From assembly GCF_003386235.1 (NCBI RefSeq), contig NZ_QRDZ01000048.1, positions 1-55,394 on the forward strand: 55,394 nt of DNA. Reading direction: 5' to 3'. This DNA is from Cohnella phaseoli. Its GTDB lineage: Bacteria > Bacillota > Bacilli > Paenibacillales > Paenibacillaceae. Positions within the stretch are counted from its first letter, which is position 1, and each line of letters opens with the position of its first letter. A model generated the notes under the pieces. That model was not told the DNA's origin, made no database searches, and saw only the letters and a list, made by a program, of their open reading frames with translations. Below, in pieces: positions 17,191 through 26,860 of this stretch. A program made the translations under genes and the position numbers.

Positions 17191-18897
17191 TCAATCCAAT
17201 ATCGCTCTGGAAAATAAATCACGGATCAGCTCATTATTTTCACAAGCCTGCTTGAACTCAGTAGCAAATCGAAGCAGCGCTTCCCTATCTTTGGAATAAG
17301 CACAGAACATGCCTGCCTCCGGGTCGAAACGCACAATCCCCTCCAACTCGGGCAGCTTCTCCTCCAAATAAACGGCAGCCAGCGAACCCCAATCGTAGCC
17401 GTTGCCTTCGAAGCCTTCGTCTGCACGCGTATCAAACAGTTCCTGCTTATAGCTTCCTGCATTTAAGATAATCGAGACATTCCCGCTGTCATGCTCGATC
17501 CAAACAAACGGCTTAAGCTCCTCTTCGAAAGAATTCGCCCCTTGATCCTCCAAATCGGATTCAATAGCCGCCAGCTTGTCCACCAAACGCTTGATTGCAG
17601 CCTCCGTTAGGCTTAATATGCCTCCGTCGTCCACAATATCGCCTTGCTTGATCCGTTCGTCCAGCCAGTCCGTAATAAAACCGGGCGCATAGCCGCCTGT
17701 ACCGAAGCCTTTGGCAAAGACGATGATCTCCGAATAATCCGCTAAATATTGCTCTCGCGTTACCGCCGGGTTAACATTGGCGTACAACCAGAACTGGATA
17801 TCATACATCAGCGCAGACAGCTCGTCCGCATGAAGCGAGAAATGTCCTTTATCCCCTACAATCCGGGTACAAATATTGCGGATTACCGCTTCAATCTGGC
17901 TGATTCCCTTTGCCTTCTCGCATAATGATTTCAACAGAGGTGAGAAGGGTGCATTTTCCACCTTGTCCAAATCATCGGCCTGGTCCTGCTCGGAAGTGTC
18001 GAATGCCTCCTCATTAACCAGTCCTACGATAAAAGTCGCAATGCTCGGGGCAAGGAAGGTAATCCGGTAATTGGCCTCCTGATCCACATGAACGACAGCG
18101 GGCTCGCCGTCCCGGCCGCATGCGCGATAATCCAACATAATCACATCGTGCCCTGCCGACGGGCAGTCGCATAGGACCACCCCAATGTCCGGATAACCCC
18201 AATCATCCAGCATAAACTGGCTGCCCAAATCGCCGCACAAACTGTACGTTTTTTCGCGCCCGATCCCCATAATACCGGTAATCGCTACGTGATCCTCCGC
18301 CCATGAGGTCGCAATTGCAGTTGGAAAACAAGTATTTACCGGCACGCCGCCATTCTGCTGCTGCATCAGCCAAATATAATCAGCGGGAAGCTTGTAGCCA
18401 AGCTCCTCCTCTATGGATGCAATCATCTCTGCAGTAGGCGGCGCCTCTACATAGTTCTCGTCCGCATAATCGCTCCGCTCCCAAAACTGACTGAAATCGC
18501 GCTCTTGAAAGGGCACACGATTAATTTCCTTAATCGCCTCGGCTTGCCTCTCCATAGTATCGCGACAAGCTTCTATAAACTCCTGTGTTGTTTCATCAGG
18601 CTCTAGTTTGTCGGCCTGCTCAAATGCAGATAAAGCCTCTTCCCATCGTTGCAAGAAAAAATAAGAATAGCCGATGCGCCAGTGCCACACTGAATCCTGT
18701 CTTCCCTGCTGTTCGATCGACAACAGCTGCTGCAACGCTTCGCTGTAACGTCCCAAATTGTTAAGCGCACGGCCATAGTGACTTACAATTTCATAGTCCC
18801 TCTCCGACTCGGGCAACTGTTCGATTGCTTCCGCAATTTGGTCATGCTGATCATCTTCATACCAGCTTTTCAACTTGTTCAACAATTCTTTTGACAT
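17191..18897 (-). CDS. TPR-SUKH-Imm51-like immunity-type protein
   Basis: 568 residues from the ATG at 18897 (MSKELLNKL, with GGAAGTGGAG upstream); a longer frame to 18927 lacks a ribosome site. Residues 1-115 are TPR-like helical repeats (SHYGRALNNLGRYSEALQQL, WRIGYSYFFLQRWEEAL). Residues about 150-300 are a SMI1/KNR4 (SUKH) domain: IASIEEELGYKLPADYIWLMQQQNGG, then GIGREKTYSL and DIGVVLCDCPSAGHDVIMLDYR. A helical domain follows, and about 475-560 resembles immunity protein 51 (GNGYDWGSLAAVYLEEKLPEL, FDPEAGMFCAYS). Such modules protect against polymorphic toxins; no toxin gene is next to it. Domain names from motif memory; SUKH is secure, Imm51 probable. Confidence 0.75.
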   Translation of the reverse strand: MSKELLNKLKSWYEDDQHDQIAEAIEQLPESERDYEIVSHYGRALNNLGRYSEALQQLLSIEQQGRQDSVWHWRIGYSYFFLQRWEEALSAFEQADKLEPDETTQEFIEACRDTMERQAEAIKEINRVPFQERDFSQFWERSDYADENYVEAPPTAEMIASIEEELGYKLPADYIWLMQQQNGGVPVNTCFPTAIATSWAEDHVAITGIMGIGREKTYSLCGDLGSQFMLDDWGYPDIGVVLCDCPSAGHDVIMLDYRACGRDGEPAVVHVDQEANYRITFLAPSIATFIVGLVNEEAFDTSEQDQADDLDKVENAPFSPLLKSLCEKAKGISQIEAVIRNICTRIVGDKGHFSLHADELSALMYDIQFWLYANVNPAVTREQYLADYSEIIVFAKGFGTGGYAPGFITDWLDERIKQGDIVDDGGILSLTEAAIKRLVDKLAAIESDLEDQGANSFEEELKPFVWIEHDSGNVSIILNAGSYKQELFDTRADEGFEGNGYDWGSLAAVYLEEKLPELEGIVRFDPEAGMFCAYSKDREALLRFATEFKQACENNELIRDLFSRAILD

Positions 18898-19138
18898 TAC
18901 TCCACTTCCTCTCGTCCAAAAAAGCAAGCAGGCGCCAGTTGGTGTCCGCCTCTTCCAATCTATTCTAGTTCATCATTTAGAATGAGTGAAGGAAGAGAAG
19001 CTTCCCGAGGGTTAATCAAGCAAAATTACCTATGATTTATTGATCGACTAAGCTGAAAGTCTATGTTAAATGTTGGACAATCGCATCTTCTGAACTATAC
19101 TTGTCTGTAGATTCAAGCTGTCTTCCATCCCAATCCTC

Positions 19139-20173
19139 TCATACAGGCACTGCAATTCGCGCACACGTTCCTCCAACTATGAGTTCCGGATTCAGCTTTT
19201 TCTGCATAACATGTTTTTTTTCAGGCTCGAAAATGGTCTGTAGCATGTATTCGGCGGATAACGTTCCTAAATCCTCAAAGGTAGCGTCAATGTATGTGAG
19301 GGGCATAGGCAGCAAATCGGCCCAGCCGTTTTTAATCACAGATATGACGGAAAGATCGGAAGGGATGGATAAATTCAATAGATCCATTGCCTTTTGGGCA
19401 CCCAACACAATCAAGTCGTCGGCGGTGACGAAGGCGGTCGGGCGATCCTCCCAAGACATAACATGTAACGTGGCTTCATAAGCCGATTTCAAGGTGAGGT
19501 CGATGTGTATTTCGCTTAAGTCTCTAATAGGCATCCCTGCATCACGGTAAGCATCTTCTGCCCCTTTACGAATATCCACTGCTAATGTCATGGAAGAAGG
19601 TGCGTTTAGAAGACATATCTTGCGGTGACCGAGGCCAATCAACCTTTGAACCGAAAGGTAAGCCGCCTTGACATTGTCTACATCCACGTAATTGATTTGC
19701 TCCAGTTCCAAACCGGGTCGACCGATGATGACAAACGGAACTTTTGCAGCTAGCAACTCCATTACGTCCTCATTATTCACGGATGGACAAGTTAGGATCA
19801 GTCCACCGACACGCTTCTCACGATACAGTTTTTTAAACAATTCGCTGTAATTACGCTCGTCCGGTGACGTAAACAATTGAAGCACAAAGTCCTGTTTCGC
19901 ATAATAATGACATATTTTAGCGGAGATCGTAGAGAAGAACATATTTTGTCTCACTTGTTCCACGTCGAAAGGCATGAACAAACCGACAGTTTTTACCGTT
20001 TTAATCGCCAAATTACGAGCTGCCACGTTGGGATGATAATCGAGCAACGCAATTGCTTTTTGGACTTCCACGATTGTCTCGAGTTTGACAAGCGGTGAGT
20101 TATTGATGACCCGGGAAACCGTTTGTCTGGATACACCTGCCAACTTTGCGACATCGTTTATTGTACTGGACAT
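19139..20173 (-). CDS. LacI-family regulator, last gene of the mannoside/rhamnoside operon
   Basis: 344 residues: helix-turn-helix INDVAKLAGVSRQTVSRVIN, DYHPNVAARNLA hinge region, then a sugar-binding effector domain (GGLILTCPSVNNED, YVDVDNVKAA, FVTADDLIVLGAQKAMD). It starts 35 bp after the GH78 gene on the same strand and so ends the operon. It is a clear paralogue of the regulator at 35054-36070: they share VGLILTCPSV-like, VDVDNVKA, TADDL and NGW stretches and the same length, with about half the residues identical by eye. No operator is visible directly in front of it. Confidence 0.92.
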   Translation of the reverse strand: MSSTINDVAKLAGVSRQTVSRVINNSPLVKLETIVEVQKAIALLDYHPNVAARNLAIKTVKTVGLFMPFDVEQVRQNMFFSTISAKICHYYAKQDFVLQLFTSPDERNYSELFKKLYREKRVGGLILTCPSVNNEDVMELLAAKVPFVIIGRPGLELEQINYVDVDNVKAAYLSVQRLIGLGHRKICLLNAPSSMTLAVDIRKGAEDAYRDAGMPIRDLSEIHIDLTLKSAYEATLHVMSWEDRPTAFVTADDLIVLGAQKAMDLLNLSIPSDLSVISVIKNGWADLLPMPLTYIDATFEDLGTLSAEYMLQTIFEPEKKHVMQKKLNPELIVGGTCARIAVPV

Positions 20174-20208
20174 GAAGCATGCTCCTTAGACTACTGATAT
20201 TTCAGAGA

Positions 20209-22836
20209 TTATCTGCTTGCGAATGCGTAACGACCTGCTTCGATTTCATATACCCGATATCCGTTTTCGTCTTTGATATATCGTATGCCGCTGGCCTGAT
20301 CAGCCGGCAACCCATTTTCCGTTATTTGCCCTGCCGGTAATACAGGAACGTGAACCCTTGCACGCGATTGAACTGGGACATGCACCGTCAGTTTGAACGA
20401 GATGTCCACCGTACGGGTCCATGCAACATGAATGATCCCTTTGACCGTGTCAAGCGTCGCTTCGGCCGACGTTAGGTCGCCAAGCGGGTAAGGCTTGACC
20501 TCCATTTCGGACCAACCGGCTGCAGTTTGCCGAATGCCGGCTATATACTCATAAAACCATTGCACGATGGTCCCGAACATATAATGATTTCTCGAACGTG
20601 TGTTAACATCCCAATATTCCCATAACGCAGTCGCTTCCTGTTGAAACCATAGCCCTATGCTCGGATAAGTAAGCTGCGTCGCTGCCCGATAGGCTGCCTC
20701 TCCATATCCCAAACGTGTCAGAGTCGGGTAAAAATACTTATGCCCAATAATACCCACATCGGCATGACCGTTCGATCGTCGTTCAATATCATGGAGCAGG
20801 CAGTTCTCGACCACTCTTTCAACATTCGAGGGTACGACTGAGAGTGCAAGCGGCAGTATATTTGACGTTTGCCGATATCCCGTTGCCTTATTCGTATAGT
20901 AAAGTCCATTCTCCAGATCGAGACAATCGCGGTTTATGGCTTCAGCCGTTTCTTCAGCTAATTTCCCGTACCGCTCGCTATCCATCGAAAATCCCAATAT
21001 GCCCGCAATGTCAGTCATCGTTCGCAGCACCAAATGGAGGTGGAACGAGGAAGTCAATTGACCTCCCTCCGGGGAACGTCCTTCCGGATAACCGGGAGCC
21101 AGCCAATCACCCAAGTCGCTGCTGGACATTCCTCTGTCAAGCAAGGCGATCTCATATTCGACGTATCTTTTCAAGTTGCCGTAATGCTCCCGAAGCACCT
21201 GGACATCGTCATAGTACCAGTACAAACGCCAGGCGATCAGGACATAGGCGCTACTCCATTCAGGTGCGTGAAAGTCCCCCCATCCGCTATCGGGAATCAT
21301 AACGGGAATATACCCGTCATCCCGTTGGGAATCGCGCATGTCGATCAGCCACTTTTCCCAGAACAAGGCCATATCAAACTGAAAGGCAGCCGTTTCGGCA
21401 ATCAACTGGGCATCGCCAAGCCAGCCATTTTTCTCATATTTGGGCGTATCGGTAATAATGCCGTGAAAATTGTTCAACAGCGTCTTACGGGTTGCCTCGT
21501 GAATCCAATTAAACAGAATATTGGAGCACTGAAAATGTCCCGTTGACCGCAAATCGGTATGAACGCGTTTGCCAACCACATCCGAAAGACTCAGTCTGAT
21601 TCCTTGCCCAATAATCTCTACATACCGAAAGCCCTTATAGCTGAATTTAGGCTCCCATTTTTCAGCCCGCTCGCTTGATTTTATGTAGTGATCCGTTTGT
21701 ATTTCCGCCTCGATCGCAGTCTGACGGTTATCGACACGGCCGGTTTCATCCAGCTTTTCGCCGTAAATAAACGAGACGGATTGTCCCGATCCCCCACCTT
21801 GAATATTCGTTTCCACCCACCCGGCTATCGTGTCGCCCATATCGAAAACATAATGGCCCTCCCCCAAAACGGTCATTTTTGCAGCATCCACTTGACCTAC
21901 GACTCGAATCGGCGGCATAGACTGGGTTTCGAGCCGTCGCGATGGTGCGGGAACTACCTTCGGTTTAATGGTCTCCGCGGCATTAAAACCGGCTTTACTC
22001 CAATTCGTCCGGCACTTTCTTGCGTCGTACTGCTCACCGGCAAATATGGAATCGGATATGGTCGGTCCTTCCCCAATCAACTCCCAACGATCGTCCGTCT
22101 TGACGAGAAGCACGGTACCGTCTATGTATTGAATGACCAATTGGGCAATAAACCGGGGATTGTCATTCCACTTGACCCTATGCCAGTTCCAGACATTGGG
22201 TGTTTGCAATCCGTAAAACCCTCTGCCAAGCTCAACGCCGACACAGTTCTTTCCCGCCACCAGCTGCGCTCCGACATCATAGACATGATATAAATTTCGT
22301 TTATTATAAACGGTAAAAGCCGGTTCCAACTTGTAGTCCCCAACTTTGCTGCCGTTCAGATACGCTTCGCAATAACCGGCAGCGCTTATATACAGCCTGG
22401 CTTGTTTGAGGAGCTTGTCAACTTGGAACTCGCTTCGAAATAGCGGTGCATGTTCGCTGTCAGATGAGAGCCACACACCGGACCAATCCTCCGTATGAAG
22501 GAAGCCCGTCTCCCACCAAGCGATTGGACTCCATGTGGAAATACGATCCTTCTCGTCCCACACGCATACTTTCCAGTAATAGCGGGTAGCCGATTGCAGT
22601 TTTTCTCCTGAGTAGTCGATAGAAACACAGCGGTCGCTCGCGCATTTTCCGGAGTCCCATACTTCTCCGATTTCGGAATCCAGATTCTGTGCAATTGCGG
22701 AAACCAGAATGCGATAGGCCGTTTGACGTTGCCCACGCTGCATAGACTCGTTTATCCATCCAAGCCGGGGATTGGACTTGTCCGTTCCCAAGGGGTTCAT
22801 TGCGTATTCGGTTGTCAGCGAACTTACCTTAATCAT
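20209..22836 (-). CDS. GH78 alpha-L-rhamnosidase
   Basis: 875 residues from the ATG at 22836, preceded by AGAGGAAG; a frame to 22938 runs into the MITE and has no ribosome site. Domain order is classical: N-terminal Ig-like domain (WINESMQRGQRQTAYRILV), a rhamnosidase N domain (about 130-300, LYISAAGYCEAYLNGSKVGD), the CBM67-like beta domain, then the six-hairpin catalytic domain with the general-acid motif DTPKYEKNGWLGDAQ and the second catalytic Glu in QQEATALWEYWD, and a C-terminal beta domain. No signal peptide: it removes terminal alpha-rhamnose from imported oligosaccharides. The operon also holds GH38 and GH63-type genes. Confidence 0.93.
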   Translation of the reverse strand: MIKVSSLTTEYAMNPLGTDKSNPRLGWINESMQRGQRQTAYRILVSAIAQNLDSEIGEVWDSGKCASDRCVSIDYSGEKLQSATRYYWKVCVWDEKDRISTWSPIAWWETGFLHTEDWSGVWLSSDSEHAPLFRSEFQVDKLLKQARLYISAAGYCEAYLNGSKVGDYKLEPAFTVYNKRNLYHVYDVGAQLVAGKNCVGVELGRGFYGLQTPNVWNWHRVKWNDNPRFIAQLVIQYIDGTVLLVKTDDRWELIGEGPTISDSIFAGEQYDARKCRTNWSKAGFNAAETIKPKVVPAPSRRLETQSMPPIRVVGQVDAAKMTVLGEGHYVFDMGDTIAGWVETNIQGGGSGQSVSFIYGEKLDETGRVDNRQTAIEAEIQTDHYIKSSERAEKWEPKFSYKGFRYVEIIGQGIRLSLSDVVGKRVHTDLRSTGHFQCSNILFNWIHEATRKTLLNNFHGIITDTPKYEKNGWLGDAQLIAETAAFQFDMALFWEKWLIDMRDSQRDDGYIPVMIPDSGWGDFHAPEWSSAYVLIAWRLYWYYDDVQVLREHYGNLKRYVEYEIALLDRGMSSSDLGDWLAPGYPEGRSPEGGQLTSSFHLHLVLRTMTDIAGILGFSMDSERYGKLAEETAEAINRDCLDLENGLYYTNKATGYRQTSNILPLALSVVPSNVERVVENCLLHDIERRSNGHADVGIIGHKYFYPTLTRLGYGEAAYRAATQLTYPSIGLWFQQEATALWEYWDVNTRSRNHYMFGTIVQWFYEYIAGIRQTAAGWSEMEVKPYPLGDLTSAEATLDTVKGIIHVAWTRTVDISFKLTVHVPVQSRARVHVPVLPAGQITENGLPADQASGIRYIKDENGYRVYEIEAGRYAFASR

Positions 22837-22864
22837 AGGAATAGCTTCCTCTCTTATATGAGAA

Positions 22865-22996
22865 CAAGGGGATGTCCCATAAACCAGCCAAGTTGTTGTG
22901 AAAGATAATCGATGATTAAGGTTCAAGGGGGGGTACATCCCCCTTTCTTTGTCTATCGATCATCTCAAGCAACTCTGCTTATGGGACAGCCCCTTG
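22865..22996. mobile_element. 132-bp palindromic MITE-like element
   Basis: CAAGGGGATGTCCCATAA (22865-22882) and the complement of TTATGGGACAGCCCCTTG (22979-22996) differ at one base. The inner arms also pair (around AGTTG and GATGATCGAT) down to a GGGGG/CCCCC core at about 22926-22943, so the whole element folds into one long hairpin. Size, lack of a frame and GGGGCTGTCCC-type ends point to a MITE mobilised by an IS of the kind with GGGCTGTCCCA termini (IS1182-like, inferred). No clear target duplication is seen. Confidence 0.7.
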
Positions 22997-23032
22997 CCCA
23001 TCGGGTTACAGCCACTTCTCTCAATTGTGTTT

Positions 23033-26000
23033 TTATTTAAACTCCACGTTAACCGTATCACCGGCAGTATGGGAATAACTGAACTGTCTTCCTGTACCGT
23101 TAGCCGTTGAGGAAACCAATGATCCATTGACATAAACCTGGTTGGATCCGATCGCACTGGTTGACTTATAAGTGACCGAGCCGGATGCCGTTGAGCTTGC
23201 TGTAAATTCCAGTTCCGAACTGCTGTTCACCGTAACCACAATATTCGACTTGGCACTGGAAACCGCCGTAACTTGTAACGGGTAAGGGGATAATGTCCCC
23301 TGTGTTCCCGATACTACAAAAGGTGCCGGCAAGAGAGAAGCCGCCGCGCTCTCTGCTTCAATATAATTCCGATAAGCTCCATTAAAGTCGCCGGCATGAT
23401 AAGCTGTATCTCCTGCAGTCAGCTTCGTTGAGGCGAGTGTATCTCCCGGAAGAAGCGTGAACGAATTTCTCAAACGAACCGCGTCTCGTTCGGCAGCTAT
23501 CGTCAAATTCTTCCTGCGTGGATTGACTAATGTAGCGATGCGAATCGGGTCGCCGGAAAAGGCGCTTACTTTATCGTTAAAGGCAATAAAGCTTGGGCTA
23601 TGATACGGACTGGATATGCTCATGACATTGTAAAGCGTTACATACCTGAGGCCCAGCATAAATGAACCGGCCATATTCTTGTCATAGCCTTCGAGCGGCA
23701 ATCCGCTGTGCTCTTGGTTCAAGTTGGCCGTTCGGCCGACATTATTGATGATTCGCTGTGCATGGGAGTAGTCGTGACTCAGAAAGTAGCTTTCGATTCC
23801 GGTTGCCGCTTCGTTCACGACTGCAGCCTCATAGCCGGAATGATAATTATCAAATAAAGGATAAGTCGGATGAGTCGGATTTTGCGTGAACAGATTATGT
23901 TTGACCCCATCCGTCGCGTAGGTAATCGTGTTGTTGTGGATCTTCGTGACCGGTTTATAAAGACCTTTATTGATGTTGCCATATATAAACTGGTTGTAGT
24001 TATTCAGATTGGTCTGCCACCACTGCTTCATCGTATCCCAGTTGCCGGTATAGGGGTTCAGGGTCACGCCGTCCGCACTGGCTTGTGCAACGGCATCCGG
24101 TCCGAAATCTCCGGACCCCCGTACGCGCATATTCCCGCTGTTGACGGAAGCATACCCAAGTGTTGGATCCGAATCGGTGTCCATCTGATAGGCCCAGTAA
24201 GCCGGTTCGTTGTCGCCCGATACGCTTAGTAAAAGATTGTCTTGGTTACTGTTCGCCAAATCAAGCATGTTCTTGTTTAATTGATCCGTACTCAACCCAA
24301 GCCGATCCTTCTTGAATCCGTTTAAGGTACCTGAGGCGGGACTCGTGAATCCGCCATTATTAAAAGTAAGCCATGGAGTACTGCCCCAGATATTTGGAAT
24401 TGTCCTTCCATAATGCGGGTCCGTTGCGTAATTCAGCGATTGCGTCAGCAGATTAATATTGGGATCTCTGTAATTATCCGTGCCGCTGAATAGGATCTGA
24501 TCATAGAGGATGGAATCGTAAGGGCTGTTCGGCGTTCCGCCCCAAGTCGAGTTCAAATATAGATTCACGGGTATTCCAGCGGTTTTAGCTACTCCCAGAA
24601 TATAATCGATATCGGTTTGCACGTTTAACGTATTTTTGGCATACCATTCTTCCAATGAAAAACCGGGCTTTATGGAATTGCCGCCAAGATAATTGTCGGT
24701 GCGGGTAAGCACGTTGTTCTTAATGACATCGACCTGTTCCGGATAATGCTGAGTTGTGGAATCCTCACTGGCACGCCCGAGCAAGGGCGAGAAATACAGG
24801 GGAACGTCGTACCTCGACGCATAGGTGTCGAAGCCTGCATAATTCCACATTTTATCGATGTACGCGTTATTAACCGAACCTGGCAATTGGTTGACAACTT
24901 TGACCGAAATTGTGCTTCCGGCGTACAACTGCTGCAAGTCCACAAAATAGGTAAGCGCGCCAATTCCGCGATCATACAGATTTCGTGTCTTGAACAGCGG
25001 GTTGTGGGAACTTTTGAAAGACAGGGTCTGTCCGCTTTGAATCGAACGGTTCGTATACAAAGAGCCGCGATTGTAAGTGCTCGTCGGATAGAACCCCAAT
25101 ACAAATCGCTGGGACGAATCGAACGCTTTTACAGTCGTCACTTCGAAATAGTAGGTTCTTCCTGGAAAGACAAGCACTTTTTGCGGAAATACGAAGGTCG
25201 CCCAGTTATAACCTCCCGGTACCTCGTCAGGGGAAAGAACGGCTTGACCGATGACATGCGTATTCCAAGGCTTTGTAGCCAGATAAGAACTGTCACTTGT
25301 CGTCGGTGTGTCATAAAGCGTCAGCACCAAGGCATTATCCGCCGGGATTGAACCCGCCTTCTCTACTTGCAGGGCGATAGCCTGAAGTTCCGTTGTGTTT
25401 CCAACGGCAAAGGTTTGACCGGGAGGGGTCGAGTTGTCAACATCAAGCGCCGTAAAGCCGCTGCCTGTCGCCAATTGATCGATACCTCCAACTTGTTGCC
25501 CATCCACCTGTATATCGTATGAGGCGGGAATATTCGGACCGGTTTTGAAGGATAACGTTTTTCCGCTGATCGGGGATCCGCCGGAGTAGAGCGTACCACC
25601 CGCATACGAACTGGTGTTGTAACCATAAAGAATGTACCGATTATTCATATCGAACGGCTTGCTCGTCGTAAACTCCATGTAATACTGGCTGTTGGGAAGT
25701 ACGCCGACATCCTCGGCAAAGTTGAAAATCTCCCATGCATACCCCCCTTGAACGGATTGAGCCAACAAGGTGCTTTCAGCAAGTTGTTGATGCTTATAGG
25801 GGGAATCCCACAATGTCAACGTCAAATTCATACTTGTGGAAGTGTAGATAAGTCCGACCTTCTCAATCTGAACCGCTATAGAAGGAATGTAAGTCGTGTT
25901 CGGTCCGGTTGTAAACGTCTGACCGGTCGCGTTCACATCAAGGGGAATGCCGTTGCTGCCCAAACCCGTCTGATCCGGATTGTCTAGCACCTTACGATAA

Positions 26001-26737
26001 TTCGCCGAACCGACCGGATGGATCTCCCTGATTGCAAGCGTTCCGTAACGATTTGAGTTGTTGGCTATGTTAACGCTGAACCAGTCTCCCGCATTGCTGC
26101 CGGTATTTCGGTAATTATAGGTCTCGGCAATTTTTCCGATGCTTTCATGATAAGTCCCCGTTCCACCGCCATTAGATGAAAGTCCATGGCTCGTTTCGCT
26201 GCCGCTATTGCCCAAATCAACGGTATCCAGCACACCGGCAGTCGAATCTGTCACTACAGCCGTATAGATCCAATGATTGTTTGGCGCAGACACATCGCTG
26301 TAATCATTTACGATTTCATATTGAATCAAATGGTTGCCATCTTTAGTCGGGGTCCAGGTCCAAGTTAAATATCTTAAACTCCAAGCTTGACCGGACGCGT
26401 TCACCGCCATATTAAATCCCCCTCCTGGGGGAATGATTTGCTGTGAGCTGATGTAATCGCCGTCAATATAGAGCTTCACGGTAACGTTCTGACCGGCGGG
26501 CGTAGGCGTATCCCCATTATTCCCGATCTGCGTGGTTAGGGTCATGGATGTTCCGACTGTACCGATTCCGGACTTCACGACCGTCTTATCTATCGAGGAT
26601 ACAGTCGTATTAACGAATAATTCAATGCCGCTCACCATAGCTGCACTCTTGCTCGCCGGGTAGACAAAGGATGTGAGAATTAGAGCTGCTATCATAACAA
26701 CTGTCCACGATTTGACTAACAACTTGGATCGTTTCAT
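23033..26737 (-). CDS. large secreted protein, probable glycoside hydrolase of unrecognised family
   Basis: 1234 residues from the ATG at 26737 (MKRSKLL, AGGGGG upstream). Signal peptide to about 32 (SAAM). Residues 35-140 look like a CARDB-type Ig domain; two related beta modules, each with a TFxxGxxTxxxxIAxQxEK pattern (about 270-395 and 405-530), follow. Residues about 570-1010 have features of a TIM barrel: YFSPLLGR, DIDYILGVAKTAGIPVNLYLNSTWGG, NLLLSVSGDNEPAYW, IESYFLSHDYSHAQRII. A C-terminal pair of beta domains ends it. DNEP may carry an acid catalyst. It lies between GH63-type and GH78 genes, so it probably opens a polysaccharide outside the cell. Confidence 0.65.
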   Translation of the reverse strand: MKRSKLLVKSWTVVMIAALILTSFVYPASKSAAMVSGIELFVNTTVSSIDKTVVKSGIGTVGTSMTLTTQIGNNGDTPTPAGQNVTVKLYIDGDYISSQQIIPPGGGFNMAVNASGQAWSLRYLTWTWTPTKDGNHLIQYEIVNDYSDVSAPNNHWIYTAVVTDSTAGVLDTVDLGNSGSETSHGLSSNGGGTGTYHESIGKIAETYNYRNTGSNAGDWFSVNIANNSNRYGTLAIREIHPVGSANYRKVLDNPDQTGLGSNGIPLDVNATGQTFTTGPNTTYIPSIAVQIEKVGLIYTSTSMNLTLTLWDSPYKHQQLAESTLLAQSVQGGYAWEIFNFAEDVGVLPNSQYYMEFTTSKPFDMNNRYILYGYNTSSYAGGTLYSGGSPISGKTLSFKTGPNIPASYDIQVDGQQVGGIDQLATGSGFTALDVDNSTPPGQTFAVGNTTELQAIALQVEKAGSIPADNALVLTLYDTPTTSDSSYLATKPWNTHVIGQAVLSPDEVPGGYNWATFVFPQKVLVFPGRTYYFEVTTVKAFDSSQRFVLGFYPTSTYNRGSLYTNRSIQSGQTLSFKSSHNPLFKTRNLYDRGIGALTYFVDLQQLYAGSTISVKVVNQLPGSVNNAYIDKMWNYAGFDTYASRYDVPLYFSPLLGRASEDSTTQHYPEQVDVIKNNVLTRTDNYLGGNSIKPGFSLEEWYAKNTLNVQTDIDYILGVAKTAGIPVNLYLNSTWGGTPNSPYDSILYDQILFSGTDNYRDPNINLLTQSLNYATDPHYGRTIPNIWGSTPWLTFNNGGFTSPASGTLNGFKKDRLGLSTDQLNKNMLDLANSNQDNLLLSVSGDNEPAYWAYQMDTDSDPTLGYASVNSGNMRVRGSGDFGPDAVAQASADGVTLNPYTGNWDTMKQWWQTNLNNYNQFIYGNINKGLYKPVTKIHNNTITYATDGVKHNLFTQNPTHPTYPLFDNYHSGYEAAVVNEAATGIESYFLSHDYSHAQRIINNVGRTANLNQEHSGLPLEGYDKNMAGSFMLGLRYVTLYNVMSISSPYHSPSFIAFNDKVSAFSGDPIRIATLVNPRRKNLTIAAERDAVRLRNSFTLLPGDTLASTKLTAGDTAYHAGDFNGAYRNYIEAESAAASLLPAPFVVSGTQGTLSPYPLQVTAVSSAKSNIVVTVNSSSELEFTASSTASGSVTYKSTSAIGSNQVYVNGSLVSSTANGTGRQFSYSHTAGDTVNVEFK

Positions 26738-26811
26738 AATCAAGCCCCCTCGTAAATTGATTTTGCATATTATCAGGACCGTTTTTTGTGTATTCGCTTT
26801 CAATCCTATCT

Positions 26812-26853
26812 CAGAAGCAACGGTCCATTTATATCCATGAACCGTTGCTTCTG
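26812..26853. terminator. hairpin between GH63-type and secreted-protein genes
   Basis: CAGAAGCAACGGT (26812-26824) pairs with ACCGTTGCTTCTG (26841-26853), a 13-bp perfect stem with a 16-nt loop, 8 bp past the stop of the 26861 gene. There is no T run on either side; it may cause partial termination or protect the upstream mRNA. Confidence 0.5.
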
Positions 26854-26860
26854 TTATTGT

